Assembly: GCA_965200525.1 (NCBI GenBank) | Contig: OZ241368.1 | Coordinates: 1,178,001-1,242,000, forward strand | Length of the DNA: 64,000 nt | DNA from: JANNPJ01 sp965200525 | Lineage (GTDB): Bacteria; Actinomycetota; Actinomycetes; Actinomycetales; Kineosporiaceae | Reading direction: 5' to 3' | Shown here: positions 23,284 to 32,691 of the stretch, piece after piece | Layout of the letters: each line of letters opens with the position of its first letter | How positions within the stretch are numbered: position 1 is the stretch's first letter | Position numbers and translations under genes: made by a program | The notes under the pieces: model-generated | Told to the model about the DNA's origin: nothing | The model's database searches: none | What the model saw: only the letters and a program-made list of their open reading frames with translations

Positions 23284-24273
23284 TCAGGCCGGCTGCTGAG
23301 CCGCGGTCCAGGCCGTCCAGGCACTCTCGACCATCGCGTCGACGTCGTGGCGCATCTTCCAGTCCAGGTCGCGGGTGGCCAGTTCGCCGGAGGCGACGAT
23401 CCGGGGCGGGTCACCGGGACGCCGGTCGCGCACCTCGGGGGTGAAGTCCCGACCGGTCACCCGGCTCACCGCGGCCATGATCTCGAGGACCGACAGGCCG
23501 CTGCCGCTGCCGAGGTTGTAGACCGGCTCGAGCGGGCGGCCCTGCTCCAGCGCCGCCACCGCCGCGACGTGAGCCAGAGCGACGTCCTGGACGTGGACGT
23601 AGTCGCGCACGCAGGAGCCGTCCGGGGTCGGGTAGTCGGTGCCGTTCACGATCGGCGTGCGCCCGTCGGTGAGCGCGGCCAGCAGCAACGGGAACAGGTT
23701 GTGGGGGCTGGTGTCGTAGAGGTCCGGGTAACCGGAGCCGACCACGTTGAAGTAGCGCAGCGAGGTGTGGTGGAGCTCACTGATCGCCGCCACGTCGCGC
23801 AGCAGCCACTCGCCGATCAGCTTGCTCTCACCGTAGGGCGACTGCGGGCCGGTGGCGGTGCTCTCGGTGACCAGGTCGACGTCCGGCGTGCCGTAGGTGG
23901 CCGCGCTGGAGGAGAACACCATGGCCGGCACCTCGGCGTCGAGCATGGCCTCCAGCAGCACCTGCATGCCGGTGACGTTCTGCCGGTAGGTGTGCAGCGG
24001 GCGCTGCACCGAGACCCCGGCGTACTTGAATCCGGCCAGGTTGACGACGCCGTCCAGGGTGCCGTCGGGCCGGCTCCGGGCGGCGGCGAACGCCTCGTCG
24101 ACCGCGGCCCGGTCGGCGATCGAGCCGGCCACCAGGGGGACGTCGGAGGCCACGAAGGACCGGTGCCCGCTGGACAGGTCGTCGAGCAGGACCACCGTCC
24201 GGCCGGACTCGAGCAGGGCCCGGGCGACGTGTGAACCGATGTACCCGGCACCGCCGGTGACTAGCCATGTCAT
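23284..24273 (-). CDS. galE: UDP-glucose 4-epimerase
   Basis: A 329-aa extended SDR: VTGGAGYIGSHVARALLE (NAD site), VVNLAGFKYAGVSVQRPL, FSSSAATYG and YGESKLIGEW (catalytic Tyr-Lys). LRYFNVVGS and GTDYPTPDGSCVRDYVHVQD are typical of GalE. Interconverts UDP-glucose and UDP-galactose. A 34-bp perfect palindrome lies 12 bp upstream of the ATG. No Shine-Dalgarno sequence is obvious. Confidence 0.93.
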   Translation of the reverse strand: MTWLVTGGAGYIGSHVARALLESGRTVVLLDDLSSGHRSFVASDVPLVAGSIADRAAVDEAFAAARSRPDGTLDGVVNLAGFKYAGVSVQRPLHTYRQNVTGMQVLLEAMLDAEVPAMVFSSSAATYGTPDVDLVTESTATGPQSPYGESKLIGEWLLRDVAAISELHHTSLRYFNVVGSGYPDLYDTSPHNLFPLLLAALTDGRTPIVNGTDYPTPDGSCVRDYVHVQDVALAHVAAVAALEQGRPLEPVYNLGSGSGLSVLEIMAAVSRVTGRDFTPEVRDRRPGDPPRIVASGELATRDLDWKMRHDVDAMVESAWTAWTAAQQPA

Positions 24274-24284
24274 GGCCTGAGACT

Positions 24285-24318
24285 ATCGACTCGAACCGGG
24301 CGCCCGGTTCGAGTCGAT
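24285..24318. promoter_or_regulatory. 34-bp perfect palindrome upstream of galE
   Basis: Half-site ATCGACTCGAACCGGGC followed directly by its exact reverse complement, with no loop. It sits in the 101-bp divergent gap between galE and the CoA-binding-protein gene. It could be a regulator site, a cruciform, or the stem of a transcription terminator. GGTTCGAGTC inside it recalls a tRNA T-arm, but no tRNA is present. Confidence 0.7.
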
Positions 24319-24374
24319 CAGGGTTGGCCCCCGATTGTCAGGCCCTTGATGCACGCTCGGTGCACACTGGGGTC

Positions 24375-24809
24375 ATGGAGACGGGTGGGGACATCGGGCA
24401 CGTCAACGACCCGGCGGTGGTGCGCCGGCTGCTGACCGAGCCGGGGCGGTGGGCGGTGGTGGGGCTGTCGGCCAACCAGGGCCGGGTGGCGTACCGGATC
24501 GCGAGCTACCTGCAGGGGCTGGCGATGCAGATCGTGCCGGTGCACCCGCGGGCCGACACCGTGCACGGCGCGCCGGGCTACGCCACGCTGGCCGAGGTGC
24601 CGGGCCCGATCGACGTGGTCGACGTCTTCGTCCGCAGCGAGCTGGCCGGGGCCGTGGTCGACCAGGCGATCGCGGTCGGGGCCAAGGCGGTCTGGCTGCA
24701 GCTCGGGGTGGTCGACCAGGCCGCCGCGGCCCGGGCCGCGGCCGCCGGGCTGGACGTCGTGATGGACACCTGCCCGGCCATCGAGGCCCCGCGGCTGGGC
24801 GTGCGATGA
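24375..24809 (+). CDS. CoA-binding domain protein (YccU type)
   Basis: A 144-aa single-domain Rossmann protein. WAVVGLSANQGRVAYRIASYLQ is the CoA-binding loop, followed by IVPVHPRADTVHGAPGYATLAEVPGPIDVVDVFV and AKAVWLQLGV, the standard layout of the YccU-like CoA_binding_2 family. Binds CoA or NAD; role unclear. The stop overlaps the LCP gene start (ATGA). Confidence 0.88.
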   Translation: METGGDIGHVNDPAVVRRLLTEPGRWAVVGLSANQGRVAYRIASYLQGLAMQIVPVHPRADTVHGAPGYATLAEVPGPIDVVDVFVRSELAGAVVDQAIAVGAKAVWLQLGVVDQAAAARAAAAGLDVVMDTCPAIEAPRLGVR

Positions 24810-26203
24810 GCGGCTTTCGTCGCCGCCGGCCGCCGGATCCGTCCCGGCCGGGCACGATCTACCGGAGCAAGCCCAAACTCGGCCGCGGCAAGGGCCTCTC
24901 CGCCGGGCCGCCCTATCTCGACAGCCCGGGTGGTGGGGTCGGCGCCGCCGAGGTCGGCACGGTCTATCGCGATCACGGCGGCGACGCCCAGGCGGCCGAG
25001 CAGCAGTACGGCAACCTGATCGACCACCGCGAGGCCGCGCCGCGCCGTCCGGGCGGCCCGGGTTCGCCCGGCGCGCGGCCGGGTTCGCAGCCCGGTTCGC
25101 CGCCGGGTTCGCCGAGCCCGCGGCCGGGGTATCCGAGCGTGCGGCCGACCGGTCCCGGTTCGCGGGGGCCCGGTGACCAGCCGGGTGGAGCCGGTGCGCC
25201 CGCCTGGCTCCGGCGACTGCGCCGGCCGAGGCTGTCACTGATCGTCGTGGTCGTCCTGGTCCTGCTGATCGGCTATCCGGTGCTGTTGGGGCTGACCGCC
25301 TGGAAGAGCGTGAACCGGGTGAACGCCCTGGCTCCGGCCCACGCCGTCACCGACACCGCCGACACCCCGGGCACCACCTACCTGGTGGTCGGGAGCGACT
25401 CCCGGTCCGACCTGAGCCAGGCCGAGCGCAAACGGCTCGGTACCGGCTCGCCCACCGGGCAGCGGACCGACACCATCATGCTGCTGCACGTGCCGGCCGG
25501 CAGCGGGCCGACCGTGCTGGTCAGCGTGCCCCGGGACTCCTACGTGTCGATCCCCGGCCACGGCCAGAACAAGATCAACGCGGCCTACGCCTACGGCGGT
25601 GCGCCACTGCTGATCCGCACGCTGGAGCAGGCCTCGGGGGTCCGGATCGACGAGTACGTCGAGACCGGGCTGGGCGGCTTCGCCAATGTGGTCGACGCGC
25701 TGGGCGGGGTCACGCTGTGCCCGAAGTTCGCCATGAAGGACAAGGACGCCCACATCAACCTGAAGAAGGGCTGCCAGCCGATGGACGGCAAGACCGCCCT
25801 CGGCTACGCCCGGGCCCGGCACAGTGATCCCCGCGGCGACCTGGGCCGGGTCGAGCGCCAGCGCGAGACGCTGGCCGCGATCGCCAAGAAGACGCTGGCC
25901 CCGAGCACCCTGATCCAGCCCTGGCGGGCGTTCCCGGCGGCCAAGGCCGGTGGCGGGGCCCTCACCGTCGACGAGAGCACCTCACCGCTGGGCCTGGCCC
26001 ACTTCGTGCTGGCGATGCGGGCCGTGGCCGGCGGCGGCGGCCTGTCGCTGACCGTGCCGATCAGCAACCCCGATTTCCGGACGCCGTCCGGGGCGTCGGC
26101 GGTGCAGTGGGACCGGGCTCAGGCCCTCACCCTGTTCCACGACCTCAAGGTCGACAACACCGAGGCGATCAAGCCGATCGCGGCGGCCCAGAAGCAGAAG
26201 TAG
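24806..26203 (+). CDS. LytR-CpsA-Psr (LCP) family protein
   Basis: A 465-aa membrane protein. Residues 1-140 are cytoplasmic and rich in Pro/Gly/Arg, then one TM helix (LSLIVVVVLVLLIGYPVLLGL) and an extracellular LCP domain: YLVVGSDSRSDL, RTDTIMLLHV, LVSVPRDSYVSIPGHGQNKINAAYAYGG, GGVTLC, GYARARHSDPRGDLGRVERQRE. LCP enzymes attach undecaprenyl-linked glycopolymers to the cell wall; in mycolata they link arabinogalactan. The ligand here is not known. Confidence 0.92.
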   Translation: MSGFRRRRPPDPSRPGTIYRSKPKLGRGKGLSAGPPYLDSPGGGVGAAEVGTVYRDHGGDAQAAEQQYGNLIDHREAAPRRPGGPGSPGARPGSQPGSPPGSPSPRPGYPSVRPTGPGSRGPGDQPGGAGAPAWLRRLRRPRLSLIVVVVLVLLIGYPVLLGLTAWKSVNRVNALAPAHAVTDTADTPGTTYLVVGSDSRSDLSQAERKRLGTGSPTGQRTDTIMLLHVPAGSGPTVLVSVPRDSYVSIPGHGQNKINAAYAYGGAPLLIRTLEQASGVRIDEYVETGLGGFANVVDALGGVTLCPKFAMKDKDAHINLKKGCQPMDGKTALGYARARHSDPRGDLGRVERQRETLAAIAKKTLAPSTLIQPWRAFPAAKAGGGALTVDESTSPLGLAHFVLAMRAVAGGGGLSLTVPISNPDFRTPSGASAVQWDRAQALTLFHDLKVDNTEAIKPIAAAQKQK

Positions 26204-26218
26204 CCGGCCGGGCCGGGC

Positions 26219-26791
26219 TCAGCGGACGATGAATCCCGTGCTCGGTCCGGTCCCGGTCGGGCCACCGGTCAGGCCGCGGTCACCCTGCCGGGCCCGCAGC
26301 CGCTCGCCCTTGGCCGTGGCCTCCTCGCGCAGCGTGTCGGCGAAGGCCAGCAACGACTTGCGCAACCGCTCGGCCTGCTCCCCCGGGCCCGCGGCCAGGA
26401 TCCGGACGGCCAGCAACCCGGCGTTGCGGGCCCCGCCGATCGAGACCGTGGCCACCGGCACCCCGGCCGGCATCTGGACGATGGACAGCAGCGAGTCCAG
26501 CCCGTCCAGGGTCCGCAAGGGCACCGGGACGCCGATCACCGGCAGCGGGGTCACGCTGGCCAGCATGCCGGGCAGGTGAGCGGCTCCACCGGCCCCGGCG
26601 ATGATCACGCTCAGCCCGCGTTCGTGCGCGCTCCGGCCGTACTGGACCATCTCCAGCGGCATCCGGTGGGCCGACACCACGTCGGCCTCGTAGCTGACCG
26701 AGAACTCCTCCAGAGCCAGCGCCGCCGCCTCCATCACCGGCCAGTCCGAGTCCGAGCCCATCACGAGGCCGACCTGAGGCTGATCGCTCAT
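26219..26791 (-). CDS. purE: 5-(carboxyamino)imidazole ribonucleotide mutase PurE
   Basis: A 190-aa class I Pur[15 protein letters not shown] and VVSAHRMP are substrate and catalytic His regions, [15 protein letters not shown] and [22 protein letters not shown] complete the family. Converts N5-CAIR to CAIR in purine synthesis. It lies 37 bp after purK and is presumably co-transcribed. The C-terminal 25 residues are Gly/Thr-rich and not conserved. Confidence 0.95.
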   Translation of the reverse strand: MSDQPQVGLVMGSDSDWPVMEAAALALEEFSVSYEADVVSAHRMPLEMVQYGRSAHERGLSVIIAGAGGAAHLPGMLASVTPLPVIGVPVPLRTLDGLDSLLSIVQMPAGVPVATVSIGGARNAGLLAVRILAAGPGEQAERLRKSLLAFADTLREEATAKGERLRARQGDRGLTGGPTGTGPSTGFIVR

Positions 26792-26828
26792 GCTGTTGCC
26801 ACCTTCTGCTTGTCTCGTGCCGGTTCGC

Positions 26829-28073
26829 TCATTCGTCGATCACACCGCGGATGAAGTCGGCCGCGTGGCGGGCCCGCAGCCGGCAGTCGTCCAGGTCGTC
26901 ACCGCACACGGTGACGTGGCCGACCTTGCGACCCGGGCGCACCTCCTTGCCGTACATGTGCACCTTCACCCCGGGATCGCGAGCCATCACGTGCAGATAA
27001 CTCCGGTAGAGGTCCGGGTGATCCCCGCCGAGCACGTTGACCATCACCGACCAGCGGGCCCGGGGCCGGGGATCGCCCAGCGGCAGATCCAGGACGGCCC
27101 GCAGGTGCTGCTCGAACTGGCTGGTCACGGCCCCGTCGATGGTCCAGTGGCCGGAGTTGTGCGGTCGCATCGCGAGCTCGTTGATCAGCACCCCCGAGCC
27201 GACCTGGAACATCTCCACCGCCAGCACCCCGACCACGCCGAGCTGCCCGGCGACGGTCAGCGCGATCTCGGTGGCCCGGGCCGCCAGCTCACCGTCCAGC
27301 TCGGGGGCCGGCGCCACCACCTCACGGCAGATGCCGTCCACCTGAGTGCTCTCGACCACCGGCCAGGCCGCGGCCTGGCCGGAGGGGCTGCGGGCCACCA
27401 GCACAGCCAGCTCCCGGCTGAAGCTCACCTTCTCCTCGGCCAGCAGGCCGGCCTCGCCCACCGCGGCCAGCCAGTCGCGAGCCGTCCGGCCGGCCTCACC
27501 GGCATCGTCATCGGCGGCGAGGTCGACGAACAGGACCCCCTTGCCGTCGTAACCACCACGCGGCGTCTTCAGAATCAGGGTCGGCCGCCGGTCGCCGGCC
27601 GGGGCCAGGTCGCAACCGAAGGCCAGCACGTCGTCCCAGCTGCGCACCCGGCGCCAGCGCGGACAGGGCAGCCCGAGCTCGGTCATCCGGGCCCGCATGG
27701 CCAGCTTGTCCTGGGCGAAGTACAGCGCGGCCGGGCCGGGGCGAACCGTCTCGCCGTCCGTGATCAGCTTCTCCAGCAGCACTCCGGGCACGTGCTCGTG
27801 CTCGAACGTGACGACGTCGGTCCCGGCGGCGAAGGTGGAGACGGTGGCCGGATCGCGGTGATCGCCGACCGGCGCGTCCGGGATCACCTGAGCGGCGCTG
27901 ACGTGCTCGCCCTCGGCCAGCACCCGTAGCCGGACACCGAGCGCGATCGCCGCCGGCTGCATCATCCGGGCCAGCTGGCCACCTCCGATCACCCCGACGA
28001 TCGGAAATCCCCGGGGCAGATCGTCCCGGGCCGAGGCGGACAGACCAAGGGGAGAGGCAGACGGCGAGGACAC
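26829..28073 (-). CDS. purK: N5-carboxyaminoimidazole ribonucleotide synthase PurK
   Basis: About 414 aa. ATP-grasp fold with [45 protein letters not shown] and [29 protein letters not shown]. Makes N5-CAIR from AIR, ATP and bicarbonate. GTG at 28073 is chosen because TAACCT ends 7 nt upstream (leaderless); an ATG at 28148 adds 25 residues outside the family. Operon purK-purE; diverges from the gtrA-like gene. Confidence 0.94.
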   Translation of the reverse strand: MSSPSASPLGLSASARDDLPRGFPIVGVIGGGQLARMMQPAAIALGVRLRVLAEGEHVSAAQVIPDAPVGDHRDPATVSTFAAGTDVVTFEHEHVPGVLLEKLITDGETVRPGPAALYFAQDKLAMRARMTELGLPCPRWRRVRSWDDVLAFGCDLAPAGDRRPTLILKTPRGGYDGKGVLFVDLAADDDAGEAGRTARDWLAAVGEAGLLAEEKVSFSRELAVLVARSPSGQAAAWPVVESTQVDGICREVVAPAPELDGELAARATEIALTVAGQLGVVGVLAVEMFQVGSGVLINELAMRPHNSGHWTIDGAVTSQFEQHLRAVLDLPLGDPRPRARWSVMVNVLGGDHPDLYRSYLHVMARDPGVKVHMYGKEVRPGRKVGHVTVCGDDLDDCRLRARHAADFIRGVIDE

Positions 28074-28080
28074 GCAGTGC

Positions 28081-28086
28081 AGGTTA
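28081..28086 (-). promoter_or_regulatory. -10 element, leaderless purK
   Basis: TAACCT on the minus strand, 7 nt before the GTG at 28073; no ribosome binding site is present. Confidence 0.5.
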
Positions 28087-28210
28087 TCCGCCGCCCGGGC
28101 CGACCTTGGGCGCAGCTGAGCAAAACTGGGCGTCGGTGCGGTCGACATGGCACTCTGAACGACGTGCCTTCCTCTTTGATGTGCGTTCTGTGCTCGCCGG
28201 GGCGGGGCGA

Positions 28211-28954
28211 GTGACGGCCGCCGCCGACCGCTCCGGCGGCCCCTCGGTGCTGGCCCGGGCCCACGCCTCGATCGACGTCCTCTACCGCGAGATGGCCAAG
28301 TTCGGTGCCGTCGGGGCGATCGCCTTCGTGGTCGATTTCGGCGTATTCAACCTGATGCGTACCGGCATCATCGGGGGCGAGCACGGGCTGGCCGAGAAGC
28401 CGCTGACCGCCAAGACCATCTCGGTCCTGGCCGCCACCGTCGTGGCCTGGCTCGGCAACCGGTACTGGACCTTCCGGCACCGCCGCCGGGCCTCGGCCCG
28501 GCGCGAGTTCGTGCTGTTCGCCGTCATGAACGTCGGTGGTCTGGCCATCTCGCTGGCCTGCCTGGCCTTCTCGCACTACGTGCTCGGCCTCACCTCGACG
28601 CTGGCCGACAACGTGGCCGGCAACGTGATCGGGCTCGGTCTGGGCACGCTGTTCCGGTTCTGGGCTTATCGCCAGCTGGTGTTCACCACCGCCGACGAGC
28701 AGGAACTGCTGGTCGGGCCCAACCACGAGGCCGACCTCGACCAGACGTCCGGCGCCGTCACCGACGAGGTCGAACCAGCCACCGCTCCCCAGGTCTCCGC
28801 ACTGAACGGCACGAACGGCACGAACGGCTCAGCCTTCGGGGACGATGCCCCGATGGTGCTGGACCTGCGCGGAGCCGTCCGGCCGGCCGATCGGTCGGTC
28901 GAGTGGCCGGTTCCGGTCCCGGACGACGGGTCAGCGCAGCGCCGCCAGCCGTAG
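28211..28954 (+). CDS. GtrA family membrane protein
   Basis: About 247 aa. Four TM segments typical of GtrA: FGAVGAIAFVVDFGVFNLM, ISVLAATVVAWLGNRYWTF, FVLFAVMNVGGLAISLACLAF and VIGLGLGTLFRFWAYRQLVF. GtrA proteins are thought to move lipid-linked sugars, in mycobacteria in arabinogalactan synthesis. The hydrophilic tail of about 85 residues with NGTNGTNG is unusual. Start uncertain (GTG at 28181, 28190 or 28211). Its 3' end overlaps the convergent large membrane gene by 24 bp. Confidence 0.87.
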   Translation: MTAAADRSGGPSVLARAHASIDVLYREMAKFGAVGAIAFVVDFGVFNLMRTGIIGGEHGLAEKPLTAKTISVLAATVVAWLGNRYWTFRHRRRASARREFVLFAVMNVGGLAISLACLAFSHYVLGLTSTLADNVAGNVIGLGLGTLFRFWAYRQLVFTTADEQELLVGPNHEADLDQTSGAVTDEVEPATAPQVSALNGTNGTNGSAFGDDAPMVLDLRGAVRPADRSVEWPVPVPDDGSAQRRQP

Positions 28955-31900
28955 CCGGAAGCTGCGCAGCTGCCGCAGCCGCTGCTCGTAGCGGGCTCCG
29001 AGAAGCAGCAGGCCCAGGCCGATGGCCCCGATCCAGCCCCACACCGGGACGACGGTCGGCAGCTGCCCGATCCACGGCGTCAGCAGGATCAGCGCCTGCA
29101 CGGTGAGCACGATCGCGCCCAGCACGACCGGGGCCTGCAGCCGGCGCAGCACGCCCACCACCAGGACCAGGCCGGCCAGGGCGAGCAGGACGAACTGGCG
29201 GGCCTGCGGGCTCTGGGCCTGGGTGGTGCCGGCCAGCAGACCGGGCAGCAGGAGCAGGGCCAGACCGGGACCGTAAGCGATCCAGGACTCGGCCGGACCG
29301 GAACCGGCGCGGTCACCGCTCTCGCCGGCGTGCCGAAGACCGCTGGCCCCTCGCGACGTCATCAGGCGGGTTCCGGCCAGCAGCACGATCAGCGCCGCGG
29401 GCCCGGTCCACAGCTCGACCGAGTCGAGCGGCAGACCGGCCGGTCCGAGGCCACCGATCCGATCGAGGTGACCGGCCGCGGTCGCACTGCGGACCACCGC
29501 GGTCACCCCGGCCACCAGTCCCCCGGCCGTCACCAGCAGAACGACCAGCCGGGCCCCGATCCCCCGCCGGCGCAGCTCGACCCCGGCCAGAGCCAGCCCC
29601 GCGGCCGCGCCGATCAGCAGCACCGGCCGCAGGGGGCCACCGCCCGCGGCCGCGACGATGCTGGGAGTGAAGGCCAGACCGGCCCCGGGCACCAGCAACC
29701 GCACCGGATCGGCGCTCCGGTCGCGCCGGAGCCGATAGCCGGCCAGGACCAGCAGCACGGCCGCCGGCGGCAGCGAGTAGGCCTCGACCAGGTGGACGTC
29801 GGCCCCGGCCAGCCGGGCCCAGCTCGACCCGGTCAGCAGCAGGCCGGCCAGCAGGCCGACCGCTCGCCGATCGGGAGCGGTGGCCAGGGCCGCCGCGGCC
29901 GCCCCCAGGACGAGCAGCACCGGCCAGAGCGAGTCGATCCCGTTGACGAGGCCGAGCGCGACCAGGCCGGCCGCGGCGGCGCCGAACTCCGCGGCCCGGC
30001 GCCCGGCGGCCTGTGCGGCCGCTCCGGAACGGGAGAGCACCAGGGCCGAGACCACGACCGCACTGACCGCGGCGGCGATCGCCCAGATCAGCCGGTCGGG
30101 CAACCCGGCCGCCATCGAGCCCGGGAGGACCGGCCGCAGTGAGCTGAGCAGGCCGCCGAGCAGCGGCGGAGCCAGGGCCGCGGCGCCGACCGGAACGACC
30201 GGGACCAGGCCGGCGATCGCCGGGCGGACGGCGACGGCCGCGGTCAGGGCCAGGAGCAGGGCGACCGCGAGCAGCACCGGGCGGGCCCAGAGGCCACCGG
30301 CCACCGGGTGGAGATCACCTGGGCCGGACGACGGCAGGGTGGCCAGCAGGCCGACGACCAGGGCGACCAGCAGCGGGACGGCGGTGACCAGCCGGTCGGC
30401 GGCGCTCCAGCGGGCCCGGCCGGGCCGGTCGGGCCGAGGGCGCGGCCACCATCCGGGCAGGCCGAGCAGGGCCGCGGCACCGAGCCCACCGATCAGCCCG
30501 GCCCAGACCAGGCGCAGCGAGGGGCCGGCCCCGGCCTGCGCGGCCACGGCCACCACGGCGAACGGCAGGGCCAGGGCGGCCAGCCCGGCCAGGGCGCTCC
30601 GGATCAGCGGCCCGGAACCGATCGCACCGGGCGCGCCGGAGCGGTCGGGCCCGACCCGGCGAGCCGCCAACAGGCCCGCCGCCCCGGCCAGGGTGAGCGG
30701 CGCCGACAGCTCCAGGGTGCTCCAGGCCAGCACCACCGCCAGCAGCCCGGACAGGGCCGCCAGCAGCCGGACTCCGTGACCCACGACCGGCCCGGAGAAC
30801 CGGCCGACGGTCGGCCGGACCTCGACGACCAGCGCCGATACCGCGCTGACGAGCACCAGCCCGGCCACCACCGCCACCACCGGAGCCGCCGGAACCAGCG
30901 GCAGGACCAGCACGACCAGTCCGGCGGCGAGACCGGCGGCCACGGTCAGCGGCCGGCGCAACCAGGCCGGCCAGCGTCCCCACCGGCCCGCGACGGCCGT
31001 TCCGGCCCCGAAGGCGATCAGGCCGAGCAGGGCGACCAGCCAGTTCAGCGGTTCCGCGGCGCCGTCCGGGCCGAGGTCGGCCAAAGGTGTGGACGGCGTC
31101 GCCGACCAGGCCGGGACGGCGCCGGCCGCGGCCCGGACCGGCAGCCAGCCGGCCAGCAGCAGCACCGGGGCCGCGGCCAGGCCGGCGACCAGGGCCAGAC
31201 CGGCGGCGAAGGCGGACCGCCGGACCGCGGCCCCCGGGCGGCCCCAGTGGGCGAACCGGGCCGGCCCGATCGACACCGCGGCCAGCAGCAGCGCCGGCCC
31301 GGCGGTGACCAGGATCAGCGCCGGCACCCGGCCGAGCCCGGTGACGTCGGCCAGTGCGATCCCGGCCTGCAGTGCGGCGGTGCCGGCGGCCAGCCCGGCG
31401 GCCAGCGACCAGCTCCGGCGCAGCAGCACCGACGTCCCGGGCCGAACCAGCGGACCCGAGCCACCGAGCCGGCCCGAGCCACCGAGCCCGGCCGAGCCCG
31501 GCCGGGCTCGGTCGGCGAACGCCTGGCCGACCGCCGCCAGGGCCGTGGCCGTCAGGATCAGCGCGGCCCGGCCCGAACCGGGCTCGCCCAGGGCCGCCGG
31601 CGTGGCCGCGGCCAGCAGGGCCGTCGCCGCCACCGCCCGCAGTACCCCGCGTTCGGCCCGCCACGGCCGGGCCAGACCGGACCGGCCCAGCGCGATCAGG
31701 GCCGCGACCAGGAACCCGACGGCCGGCACCGGGACCGGGCCCAGGTCGCCGTCCAGCCGGGCCGCCAGCAGCACGACCGCCAGCGGTAGCAGCCCGGCCG
31801 CCGCGATCGACCCGGCCCGGACCTTGCTGAGCACCGCCCAGCCGCCGAGCAGCAGGGCCGAGACGGCCAGCGCCCCGGCGGCGTAGCCGAGGCCGTCGAG

Positions 31901-32620
31901 CCGATCGGCCCCGAGCAGGCCGGTCCGGCGAACCGCCCAGCAGTCGGACAGCACCAGCACCACCGCCAGCGCCCCGACCGCCTCGGCCGTCTGCGGCAGC
32001 CGCGACCGCAACCAGGACGCCACCGCGAGGACGCCGACCGTGGCCCCGCCGATCGCGATCGCCCGGCCGGCCAGCGGCAACCCGCGCCAGGAGAAGACCA
32101 GGAACCCGACCGCCGCGACCGCCAGCAGCAGGGCGCCCACTCCGACCAGCAGGCCGTGGATGCCGAGCCCGGACGCTGCGGGCGGGCCGGGGGGCCGGGG
32201 CGCGGGCGGGCGCACCGGCGGCGGCGGAGGCGGCGTCGTCGTCGTCGTCGGAGGTAGAGGTGCCGAGGCCGGTGCGGCGAACCCGGACGGCGGGCCCAGG
32301 GACGGCGTGGCCGCGGACGGCACGACCGGTGCCGCGGTTCGGGTCGGGCGGGCCGGGGCGGCCTGCCCGCGCAGGCCGGTCAGCACGGCCTCCCGCTCGG
32401 TCAGGGTCTGGGCCGCCCGCACGCTGAGCTGCCAGACCTGGCGGCCGGCGGCCCCGGACAGGTCGACGCCGCAGACCGGGCAGCGGCTGCCGGGCAACCG
32501 GGACCCGCAGGACGGGCAGCGGGAGGGGTCGGTGAGCAGGCGGCGCGCGGTGGTGATCGGTGAGTCGGTCGGCGACGCCGGGCCGGCCGGGTCCAGGGGA
32601 GCACTCATGGGAGCGATCAT
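28931..32620 (-). CDS. large polytopic membrane protein with N-terminal zinc ribbons
   Basis: A 1229-aa protein. It begins with two zinc-ribbon-like knuckles (CPSCGSRL and RCPVCGVDL), then helix AAQTLTEREAVLTGLRGQ, an Ala/Pro/Thr-rich linker with a Pro-Pro-Pro run, and then a very hydrophobic 1000-residue region with roughly 30 or more potential TM helices. The architecture resembles uncharacterised actinobacterial membrane proteins; no function known. Starts at ATG 32620 or 32608, neither with a clear ribosome binding site. Last gene of the birA-PH-cyclase run on this strand. Confidence 0.8.
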   Translation of the reverse strand: MIAPMSAPLDPAGPASPTDSPITTARRLLTDPSRCPSCGSRLPGSRCPVCGVDLSGAAGRQVWQLSVRAAQTLTEREAVLTGLRGQAAPARPTRTAAPVVPSAATPSLGPPSGFAAPASAPLPPTTTTTPPPPPPVRPPAPRPPGPPAASGLGIHGLLVGVGALLLAVAAVGFLVFSWRGLPLAGRAIAIGGATVGVLAVASWLRSRLPQTAEAVGALAVVLVLSDCWAVRRTGLLGADRLDGLGYAAGALAVSALLLGGWAVLSKVRAGSIAAAGLLPLAVVLLAARLDGDLGPVPVPAVGFLVAALIALGRSGLARPWRAERGVLRAVAATALLAAATPAALGEPGSGRAALILTATALAAVGQAFADRARPGSAGLGGSGRLGGSGPLVRPGTSVLLRRSWSLAAGLAAGTAALQAGIALADVTGLGRVPALILVTAGPALLLAAVSIGPARFAHWGRPGAAVRRSAFAAGLALVAGLAAAPVLLLAGWLPVRAAAGAVPAWSATPSTPLADLGPDGAAEPLNWLVALLGLIAFGAGTAVAGRWGRWPAWLRRPLTVAAGLAAGLVVLVLPLVPAAPVVAVVAGLVLVSAVSALVVEVRPTVGRFSGPVVGHGVRLLAALSGLLAVVLAWSTLELSAPLTLAGAAGLLAARRVGPDRSGAPGAIGSGPLIRSALAGLAALALPFAVVAVAAQAGAGPSLRLVWAGLIGGLGAAALLGLPGWWPRPRPDRPGRARWSAADRLVTAVPLLVALVVGLLATLPSSGPGDLHPVAGGLWARPVLLAVALLLALTAAVAVRPAIAGLVPVVPVGAAALAPPLLGGLLSSLRPVLPGSMAAGLPDRLIWAIAAAVSAVVVSALVLSRSGAAAQAAGRRAAEFGAAAAGLVALGLVNGIDSLWPVLLVLGAAAAALATAPDRRAVGLLAGLLLTGSSWARLAGADVHLVEAYSLPPAAVLLVLAGYRLRRDRSADPVRLLVPGAGLAFTPSIVAAAGGGPLRPVLLIGAAAGLALAGVELRRRGIGARLVVLLVTAGGLVAGVTAVVRSATAAGHLDRIGGLGPAGLPLDSVELWTGPAALIVLLAGTRLMTSRGASGLRHAGESGDRAGSGPAESWIAYGPGLALLLLPGLLAGTTQAQSPQARQFVLLALAGLVLVVGVLRRLQAPVVLGAIVLTVQALILLTPWIGQLPTVVPVWGWIGAIGLGLLLLGARYEQRLRQLRSFRLRLAALR

Positions 32621-32691
32621 GGCCGGGGCGGGCGGGCCGGCCCCAGAGTTCAGCTACCCGGATGAACCGGTCTCACGCCGAGTAGTTGTAC

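Noticed and set aside
24301..24318. tRNA remnant (GGTTCGAGTC)
   Set aside because: It is one arm of a perfect palindrome; no cloverleaf can be drawn.
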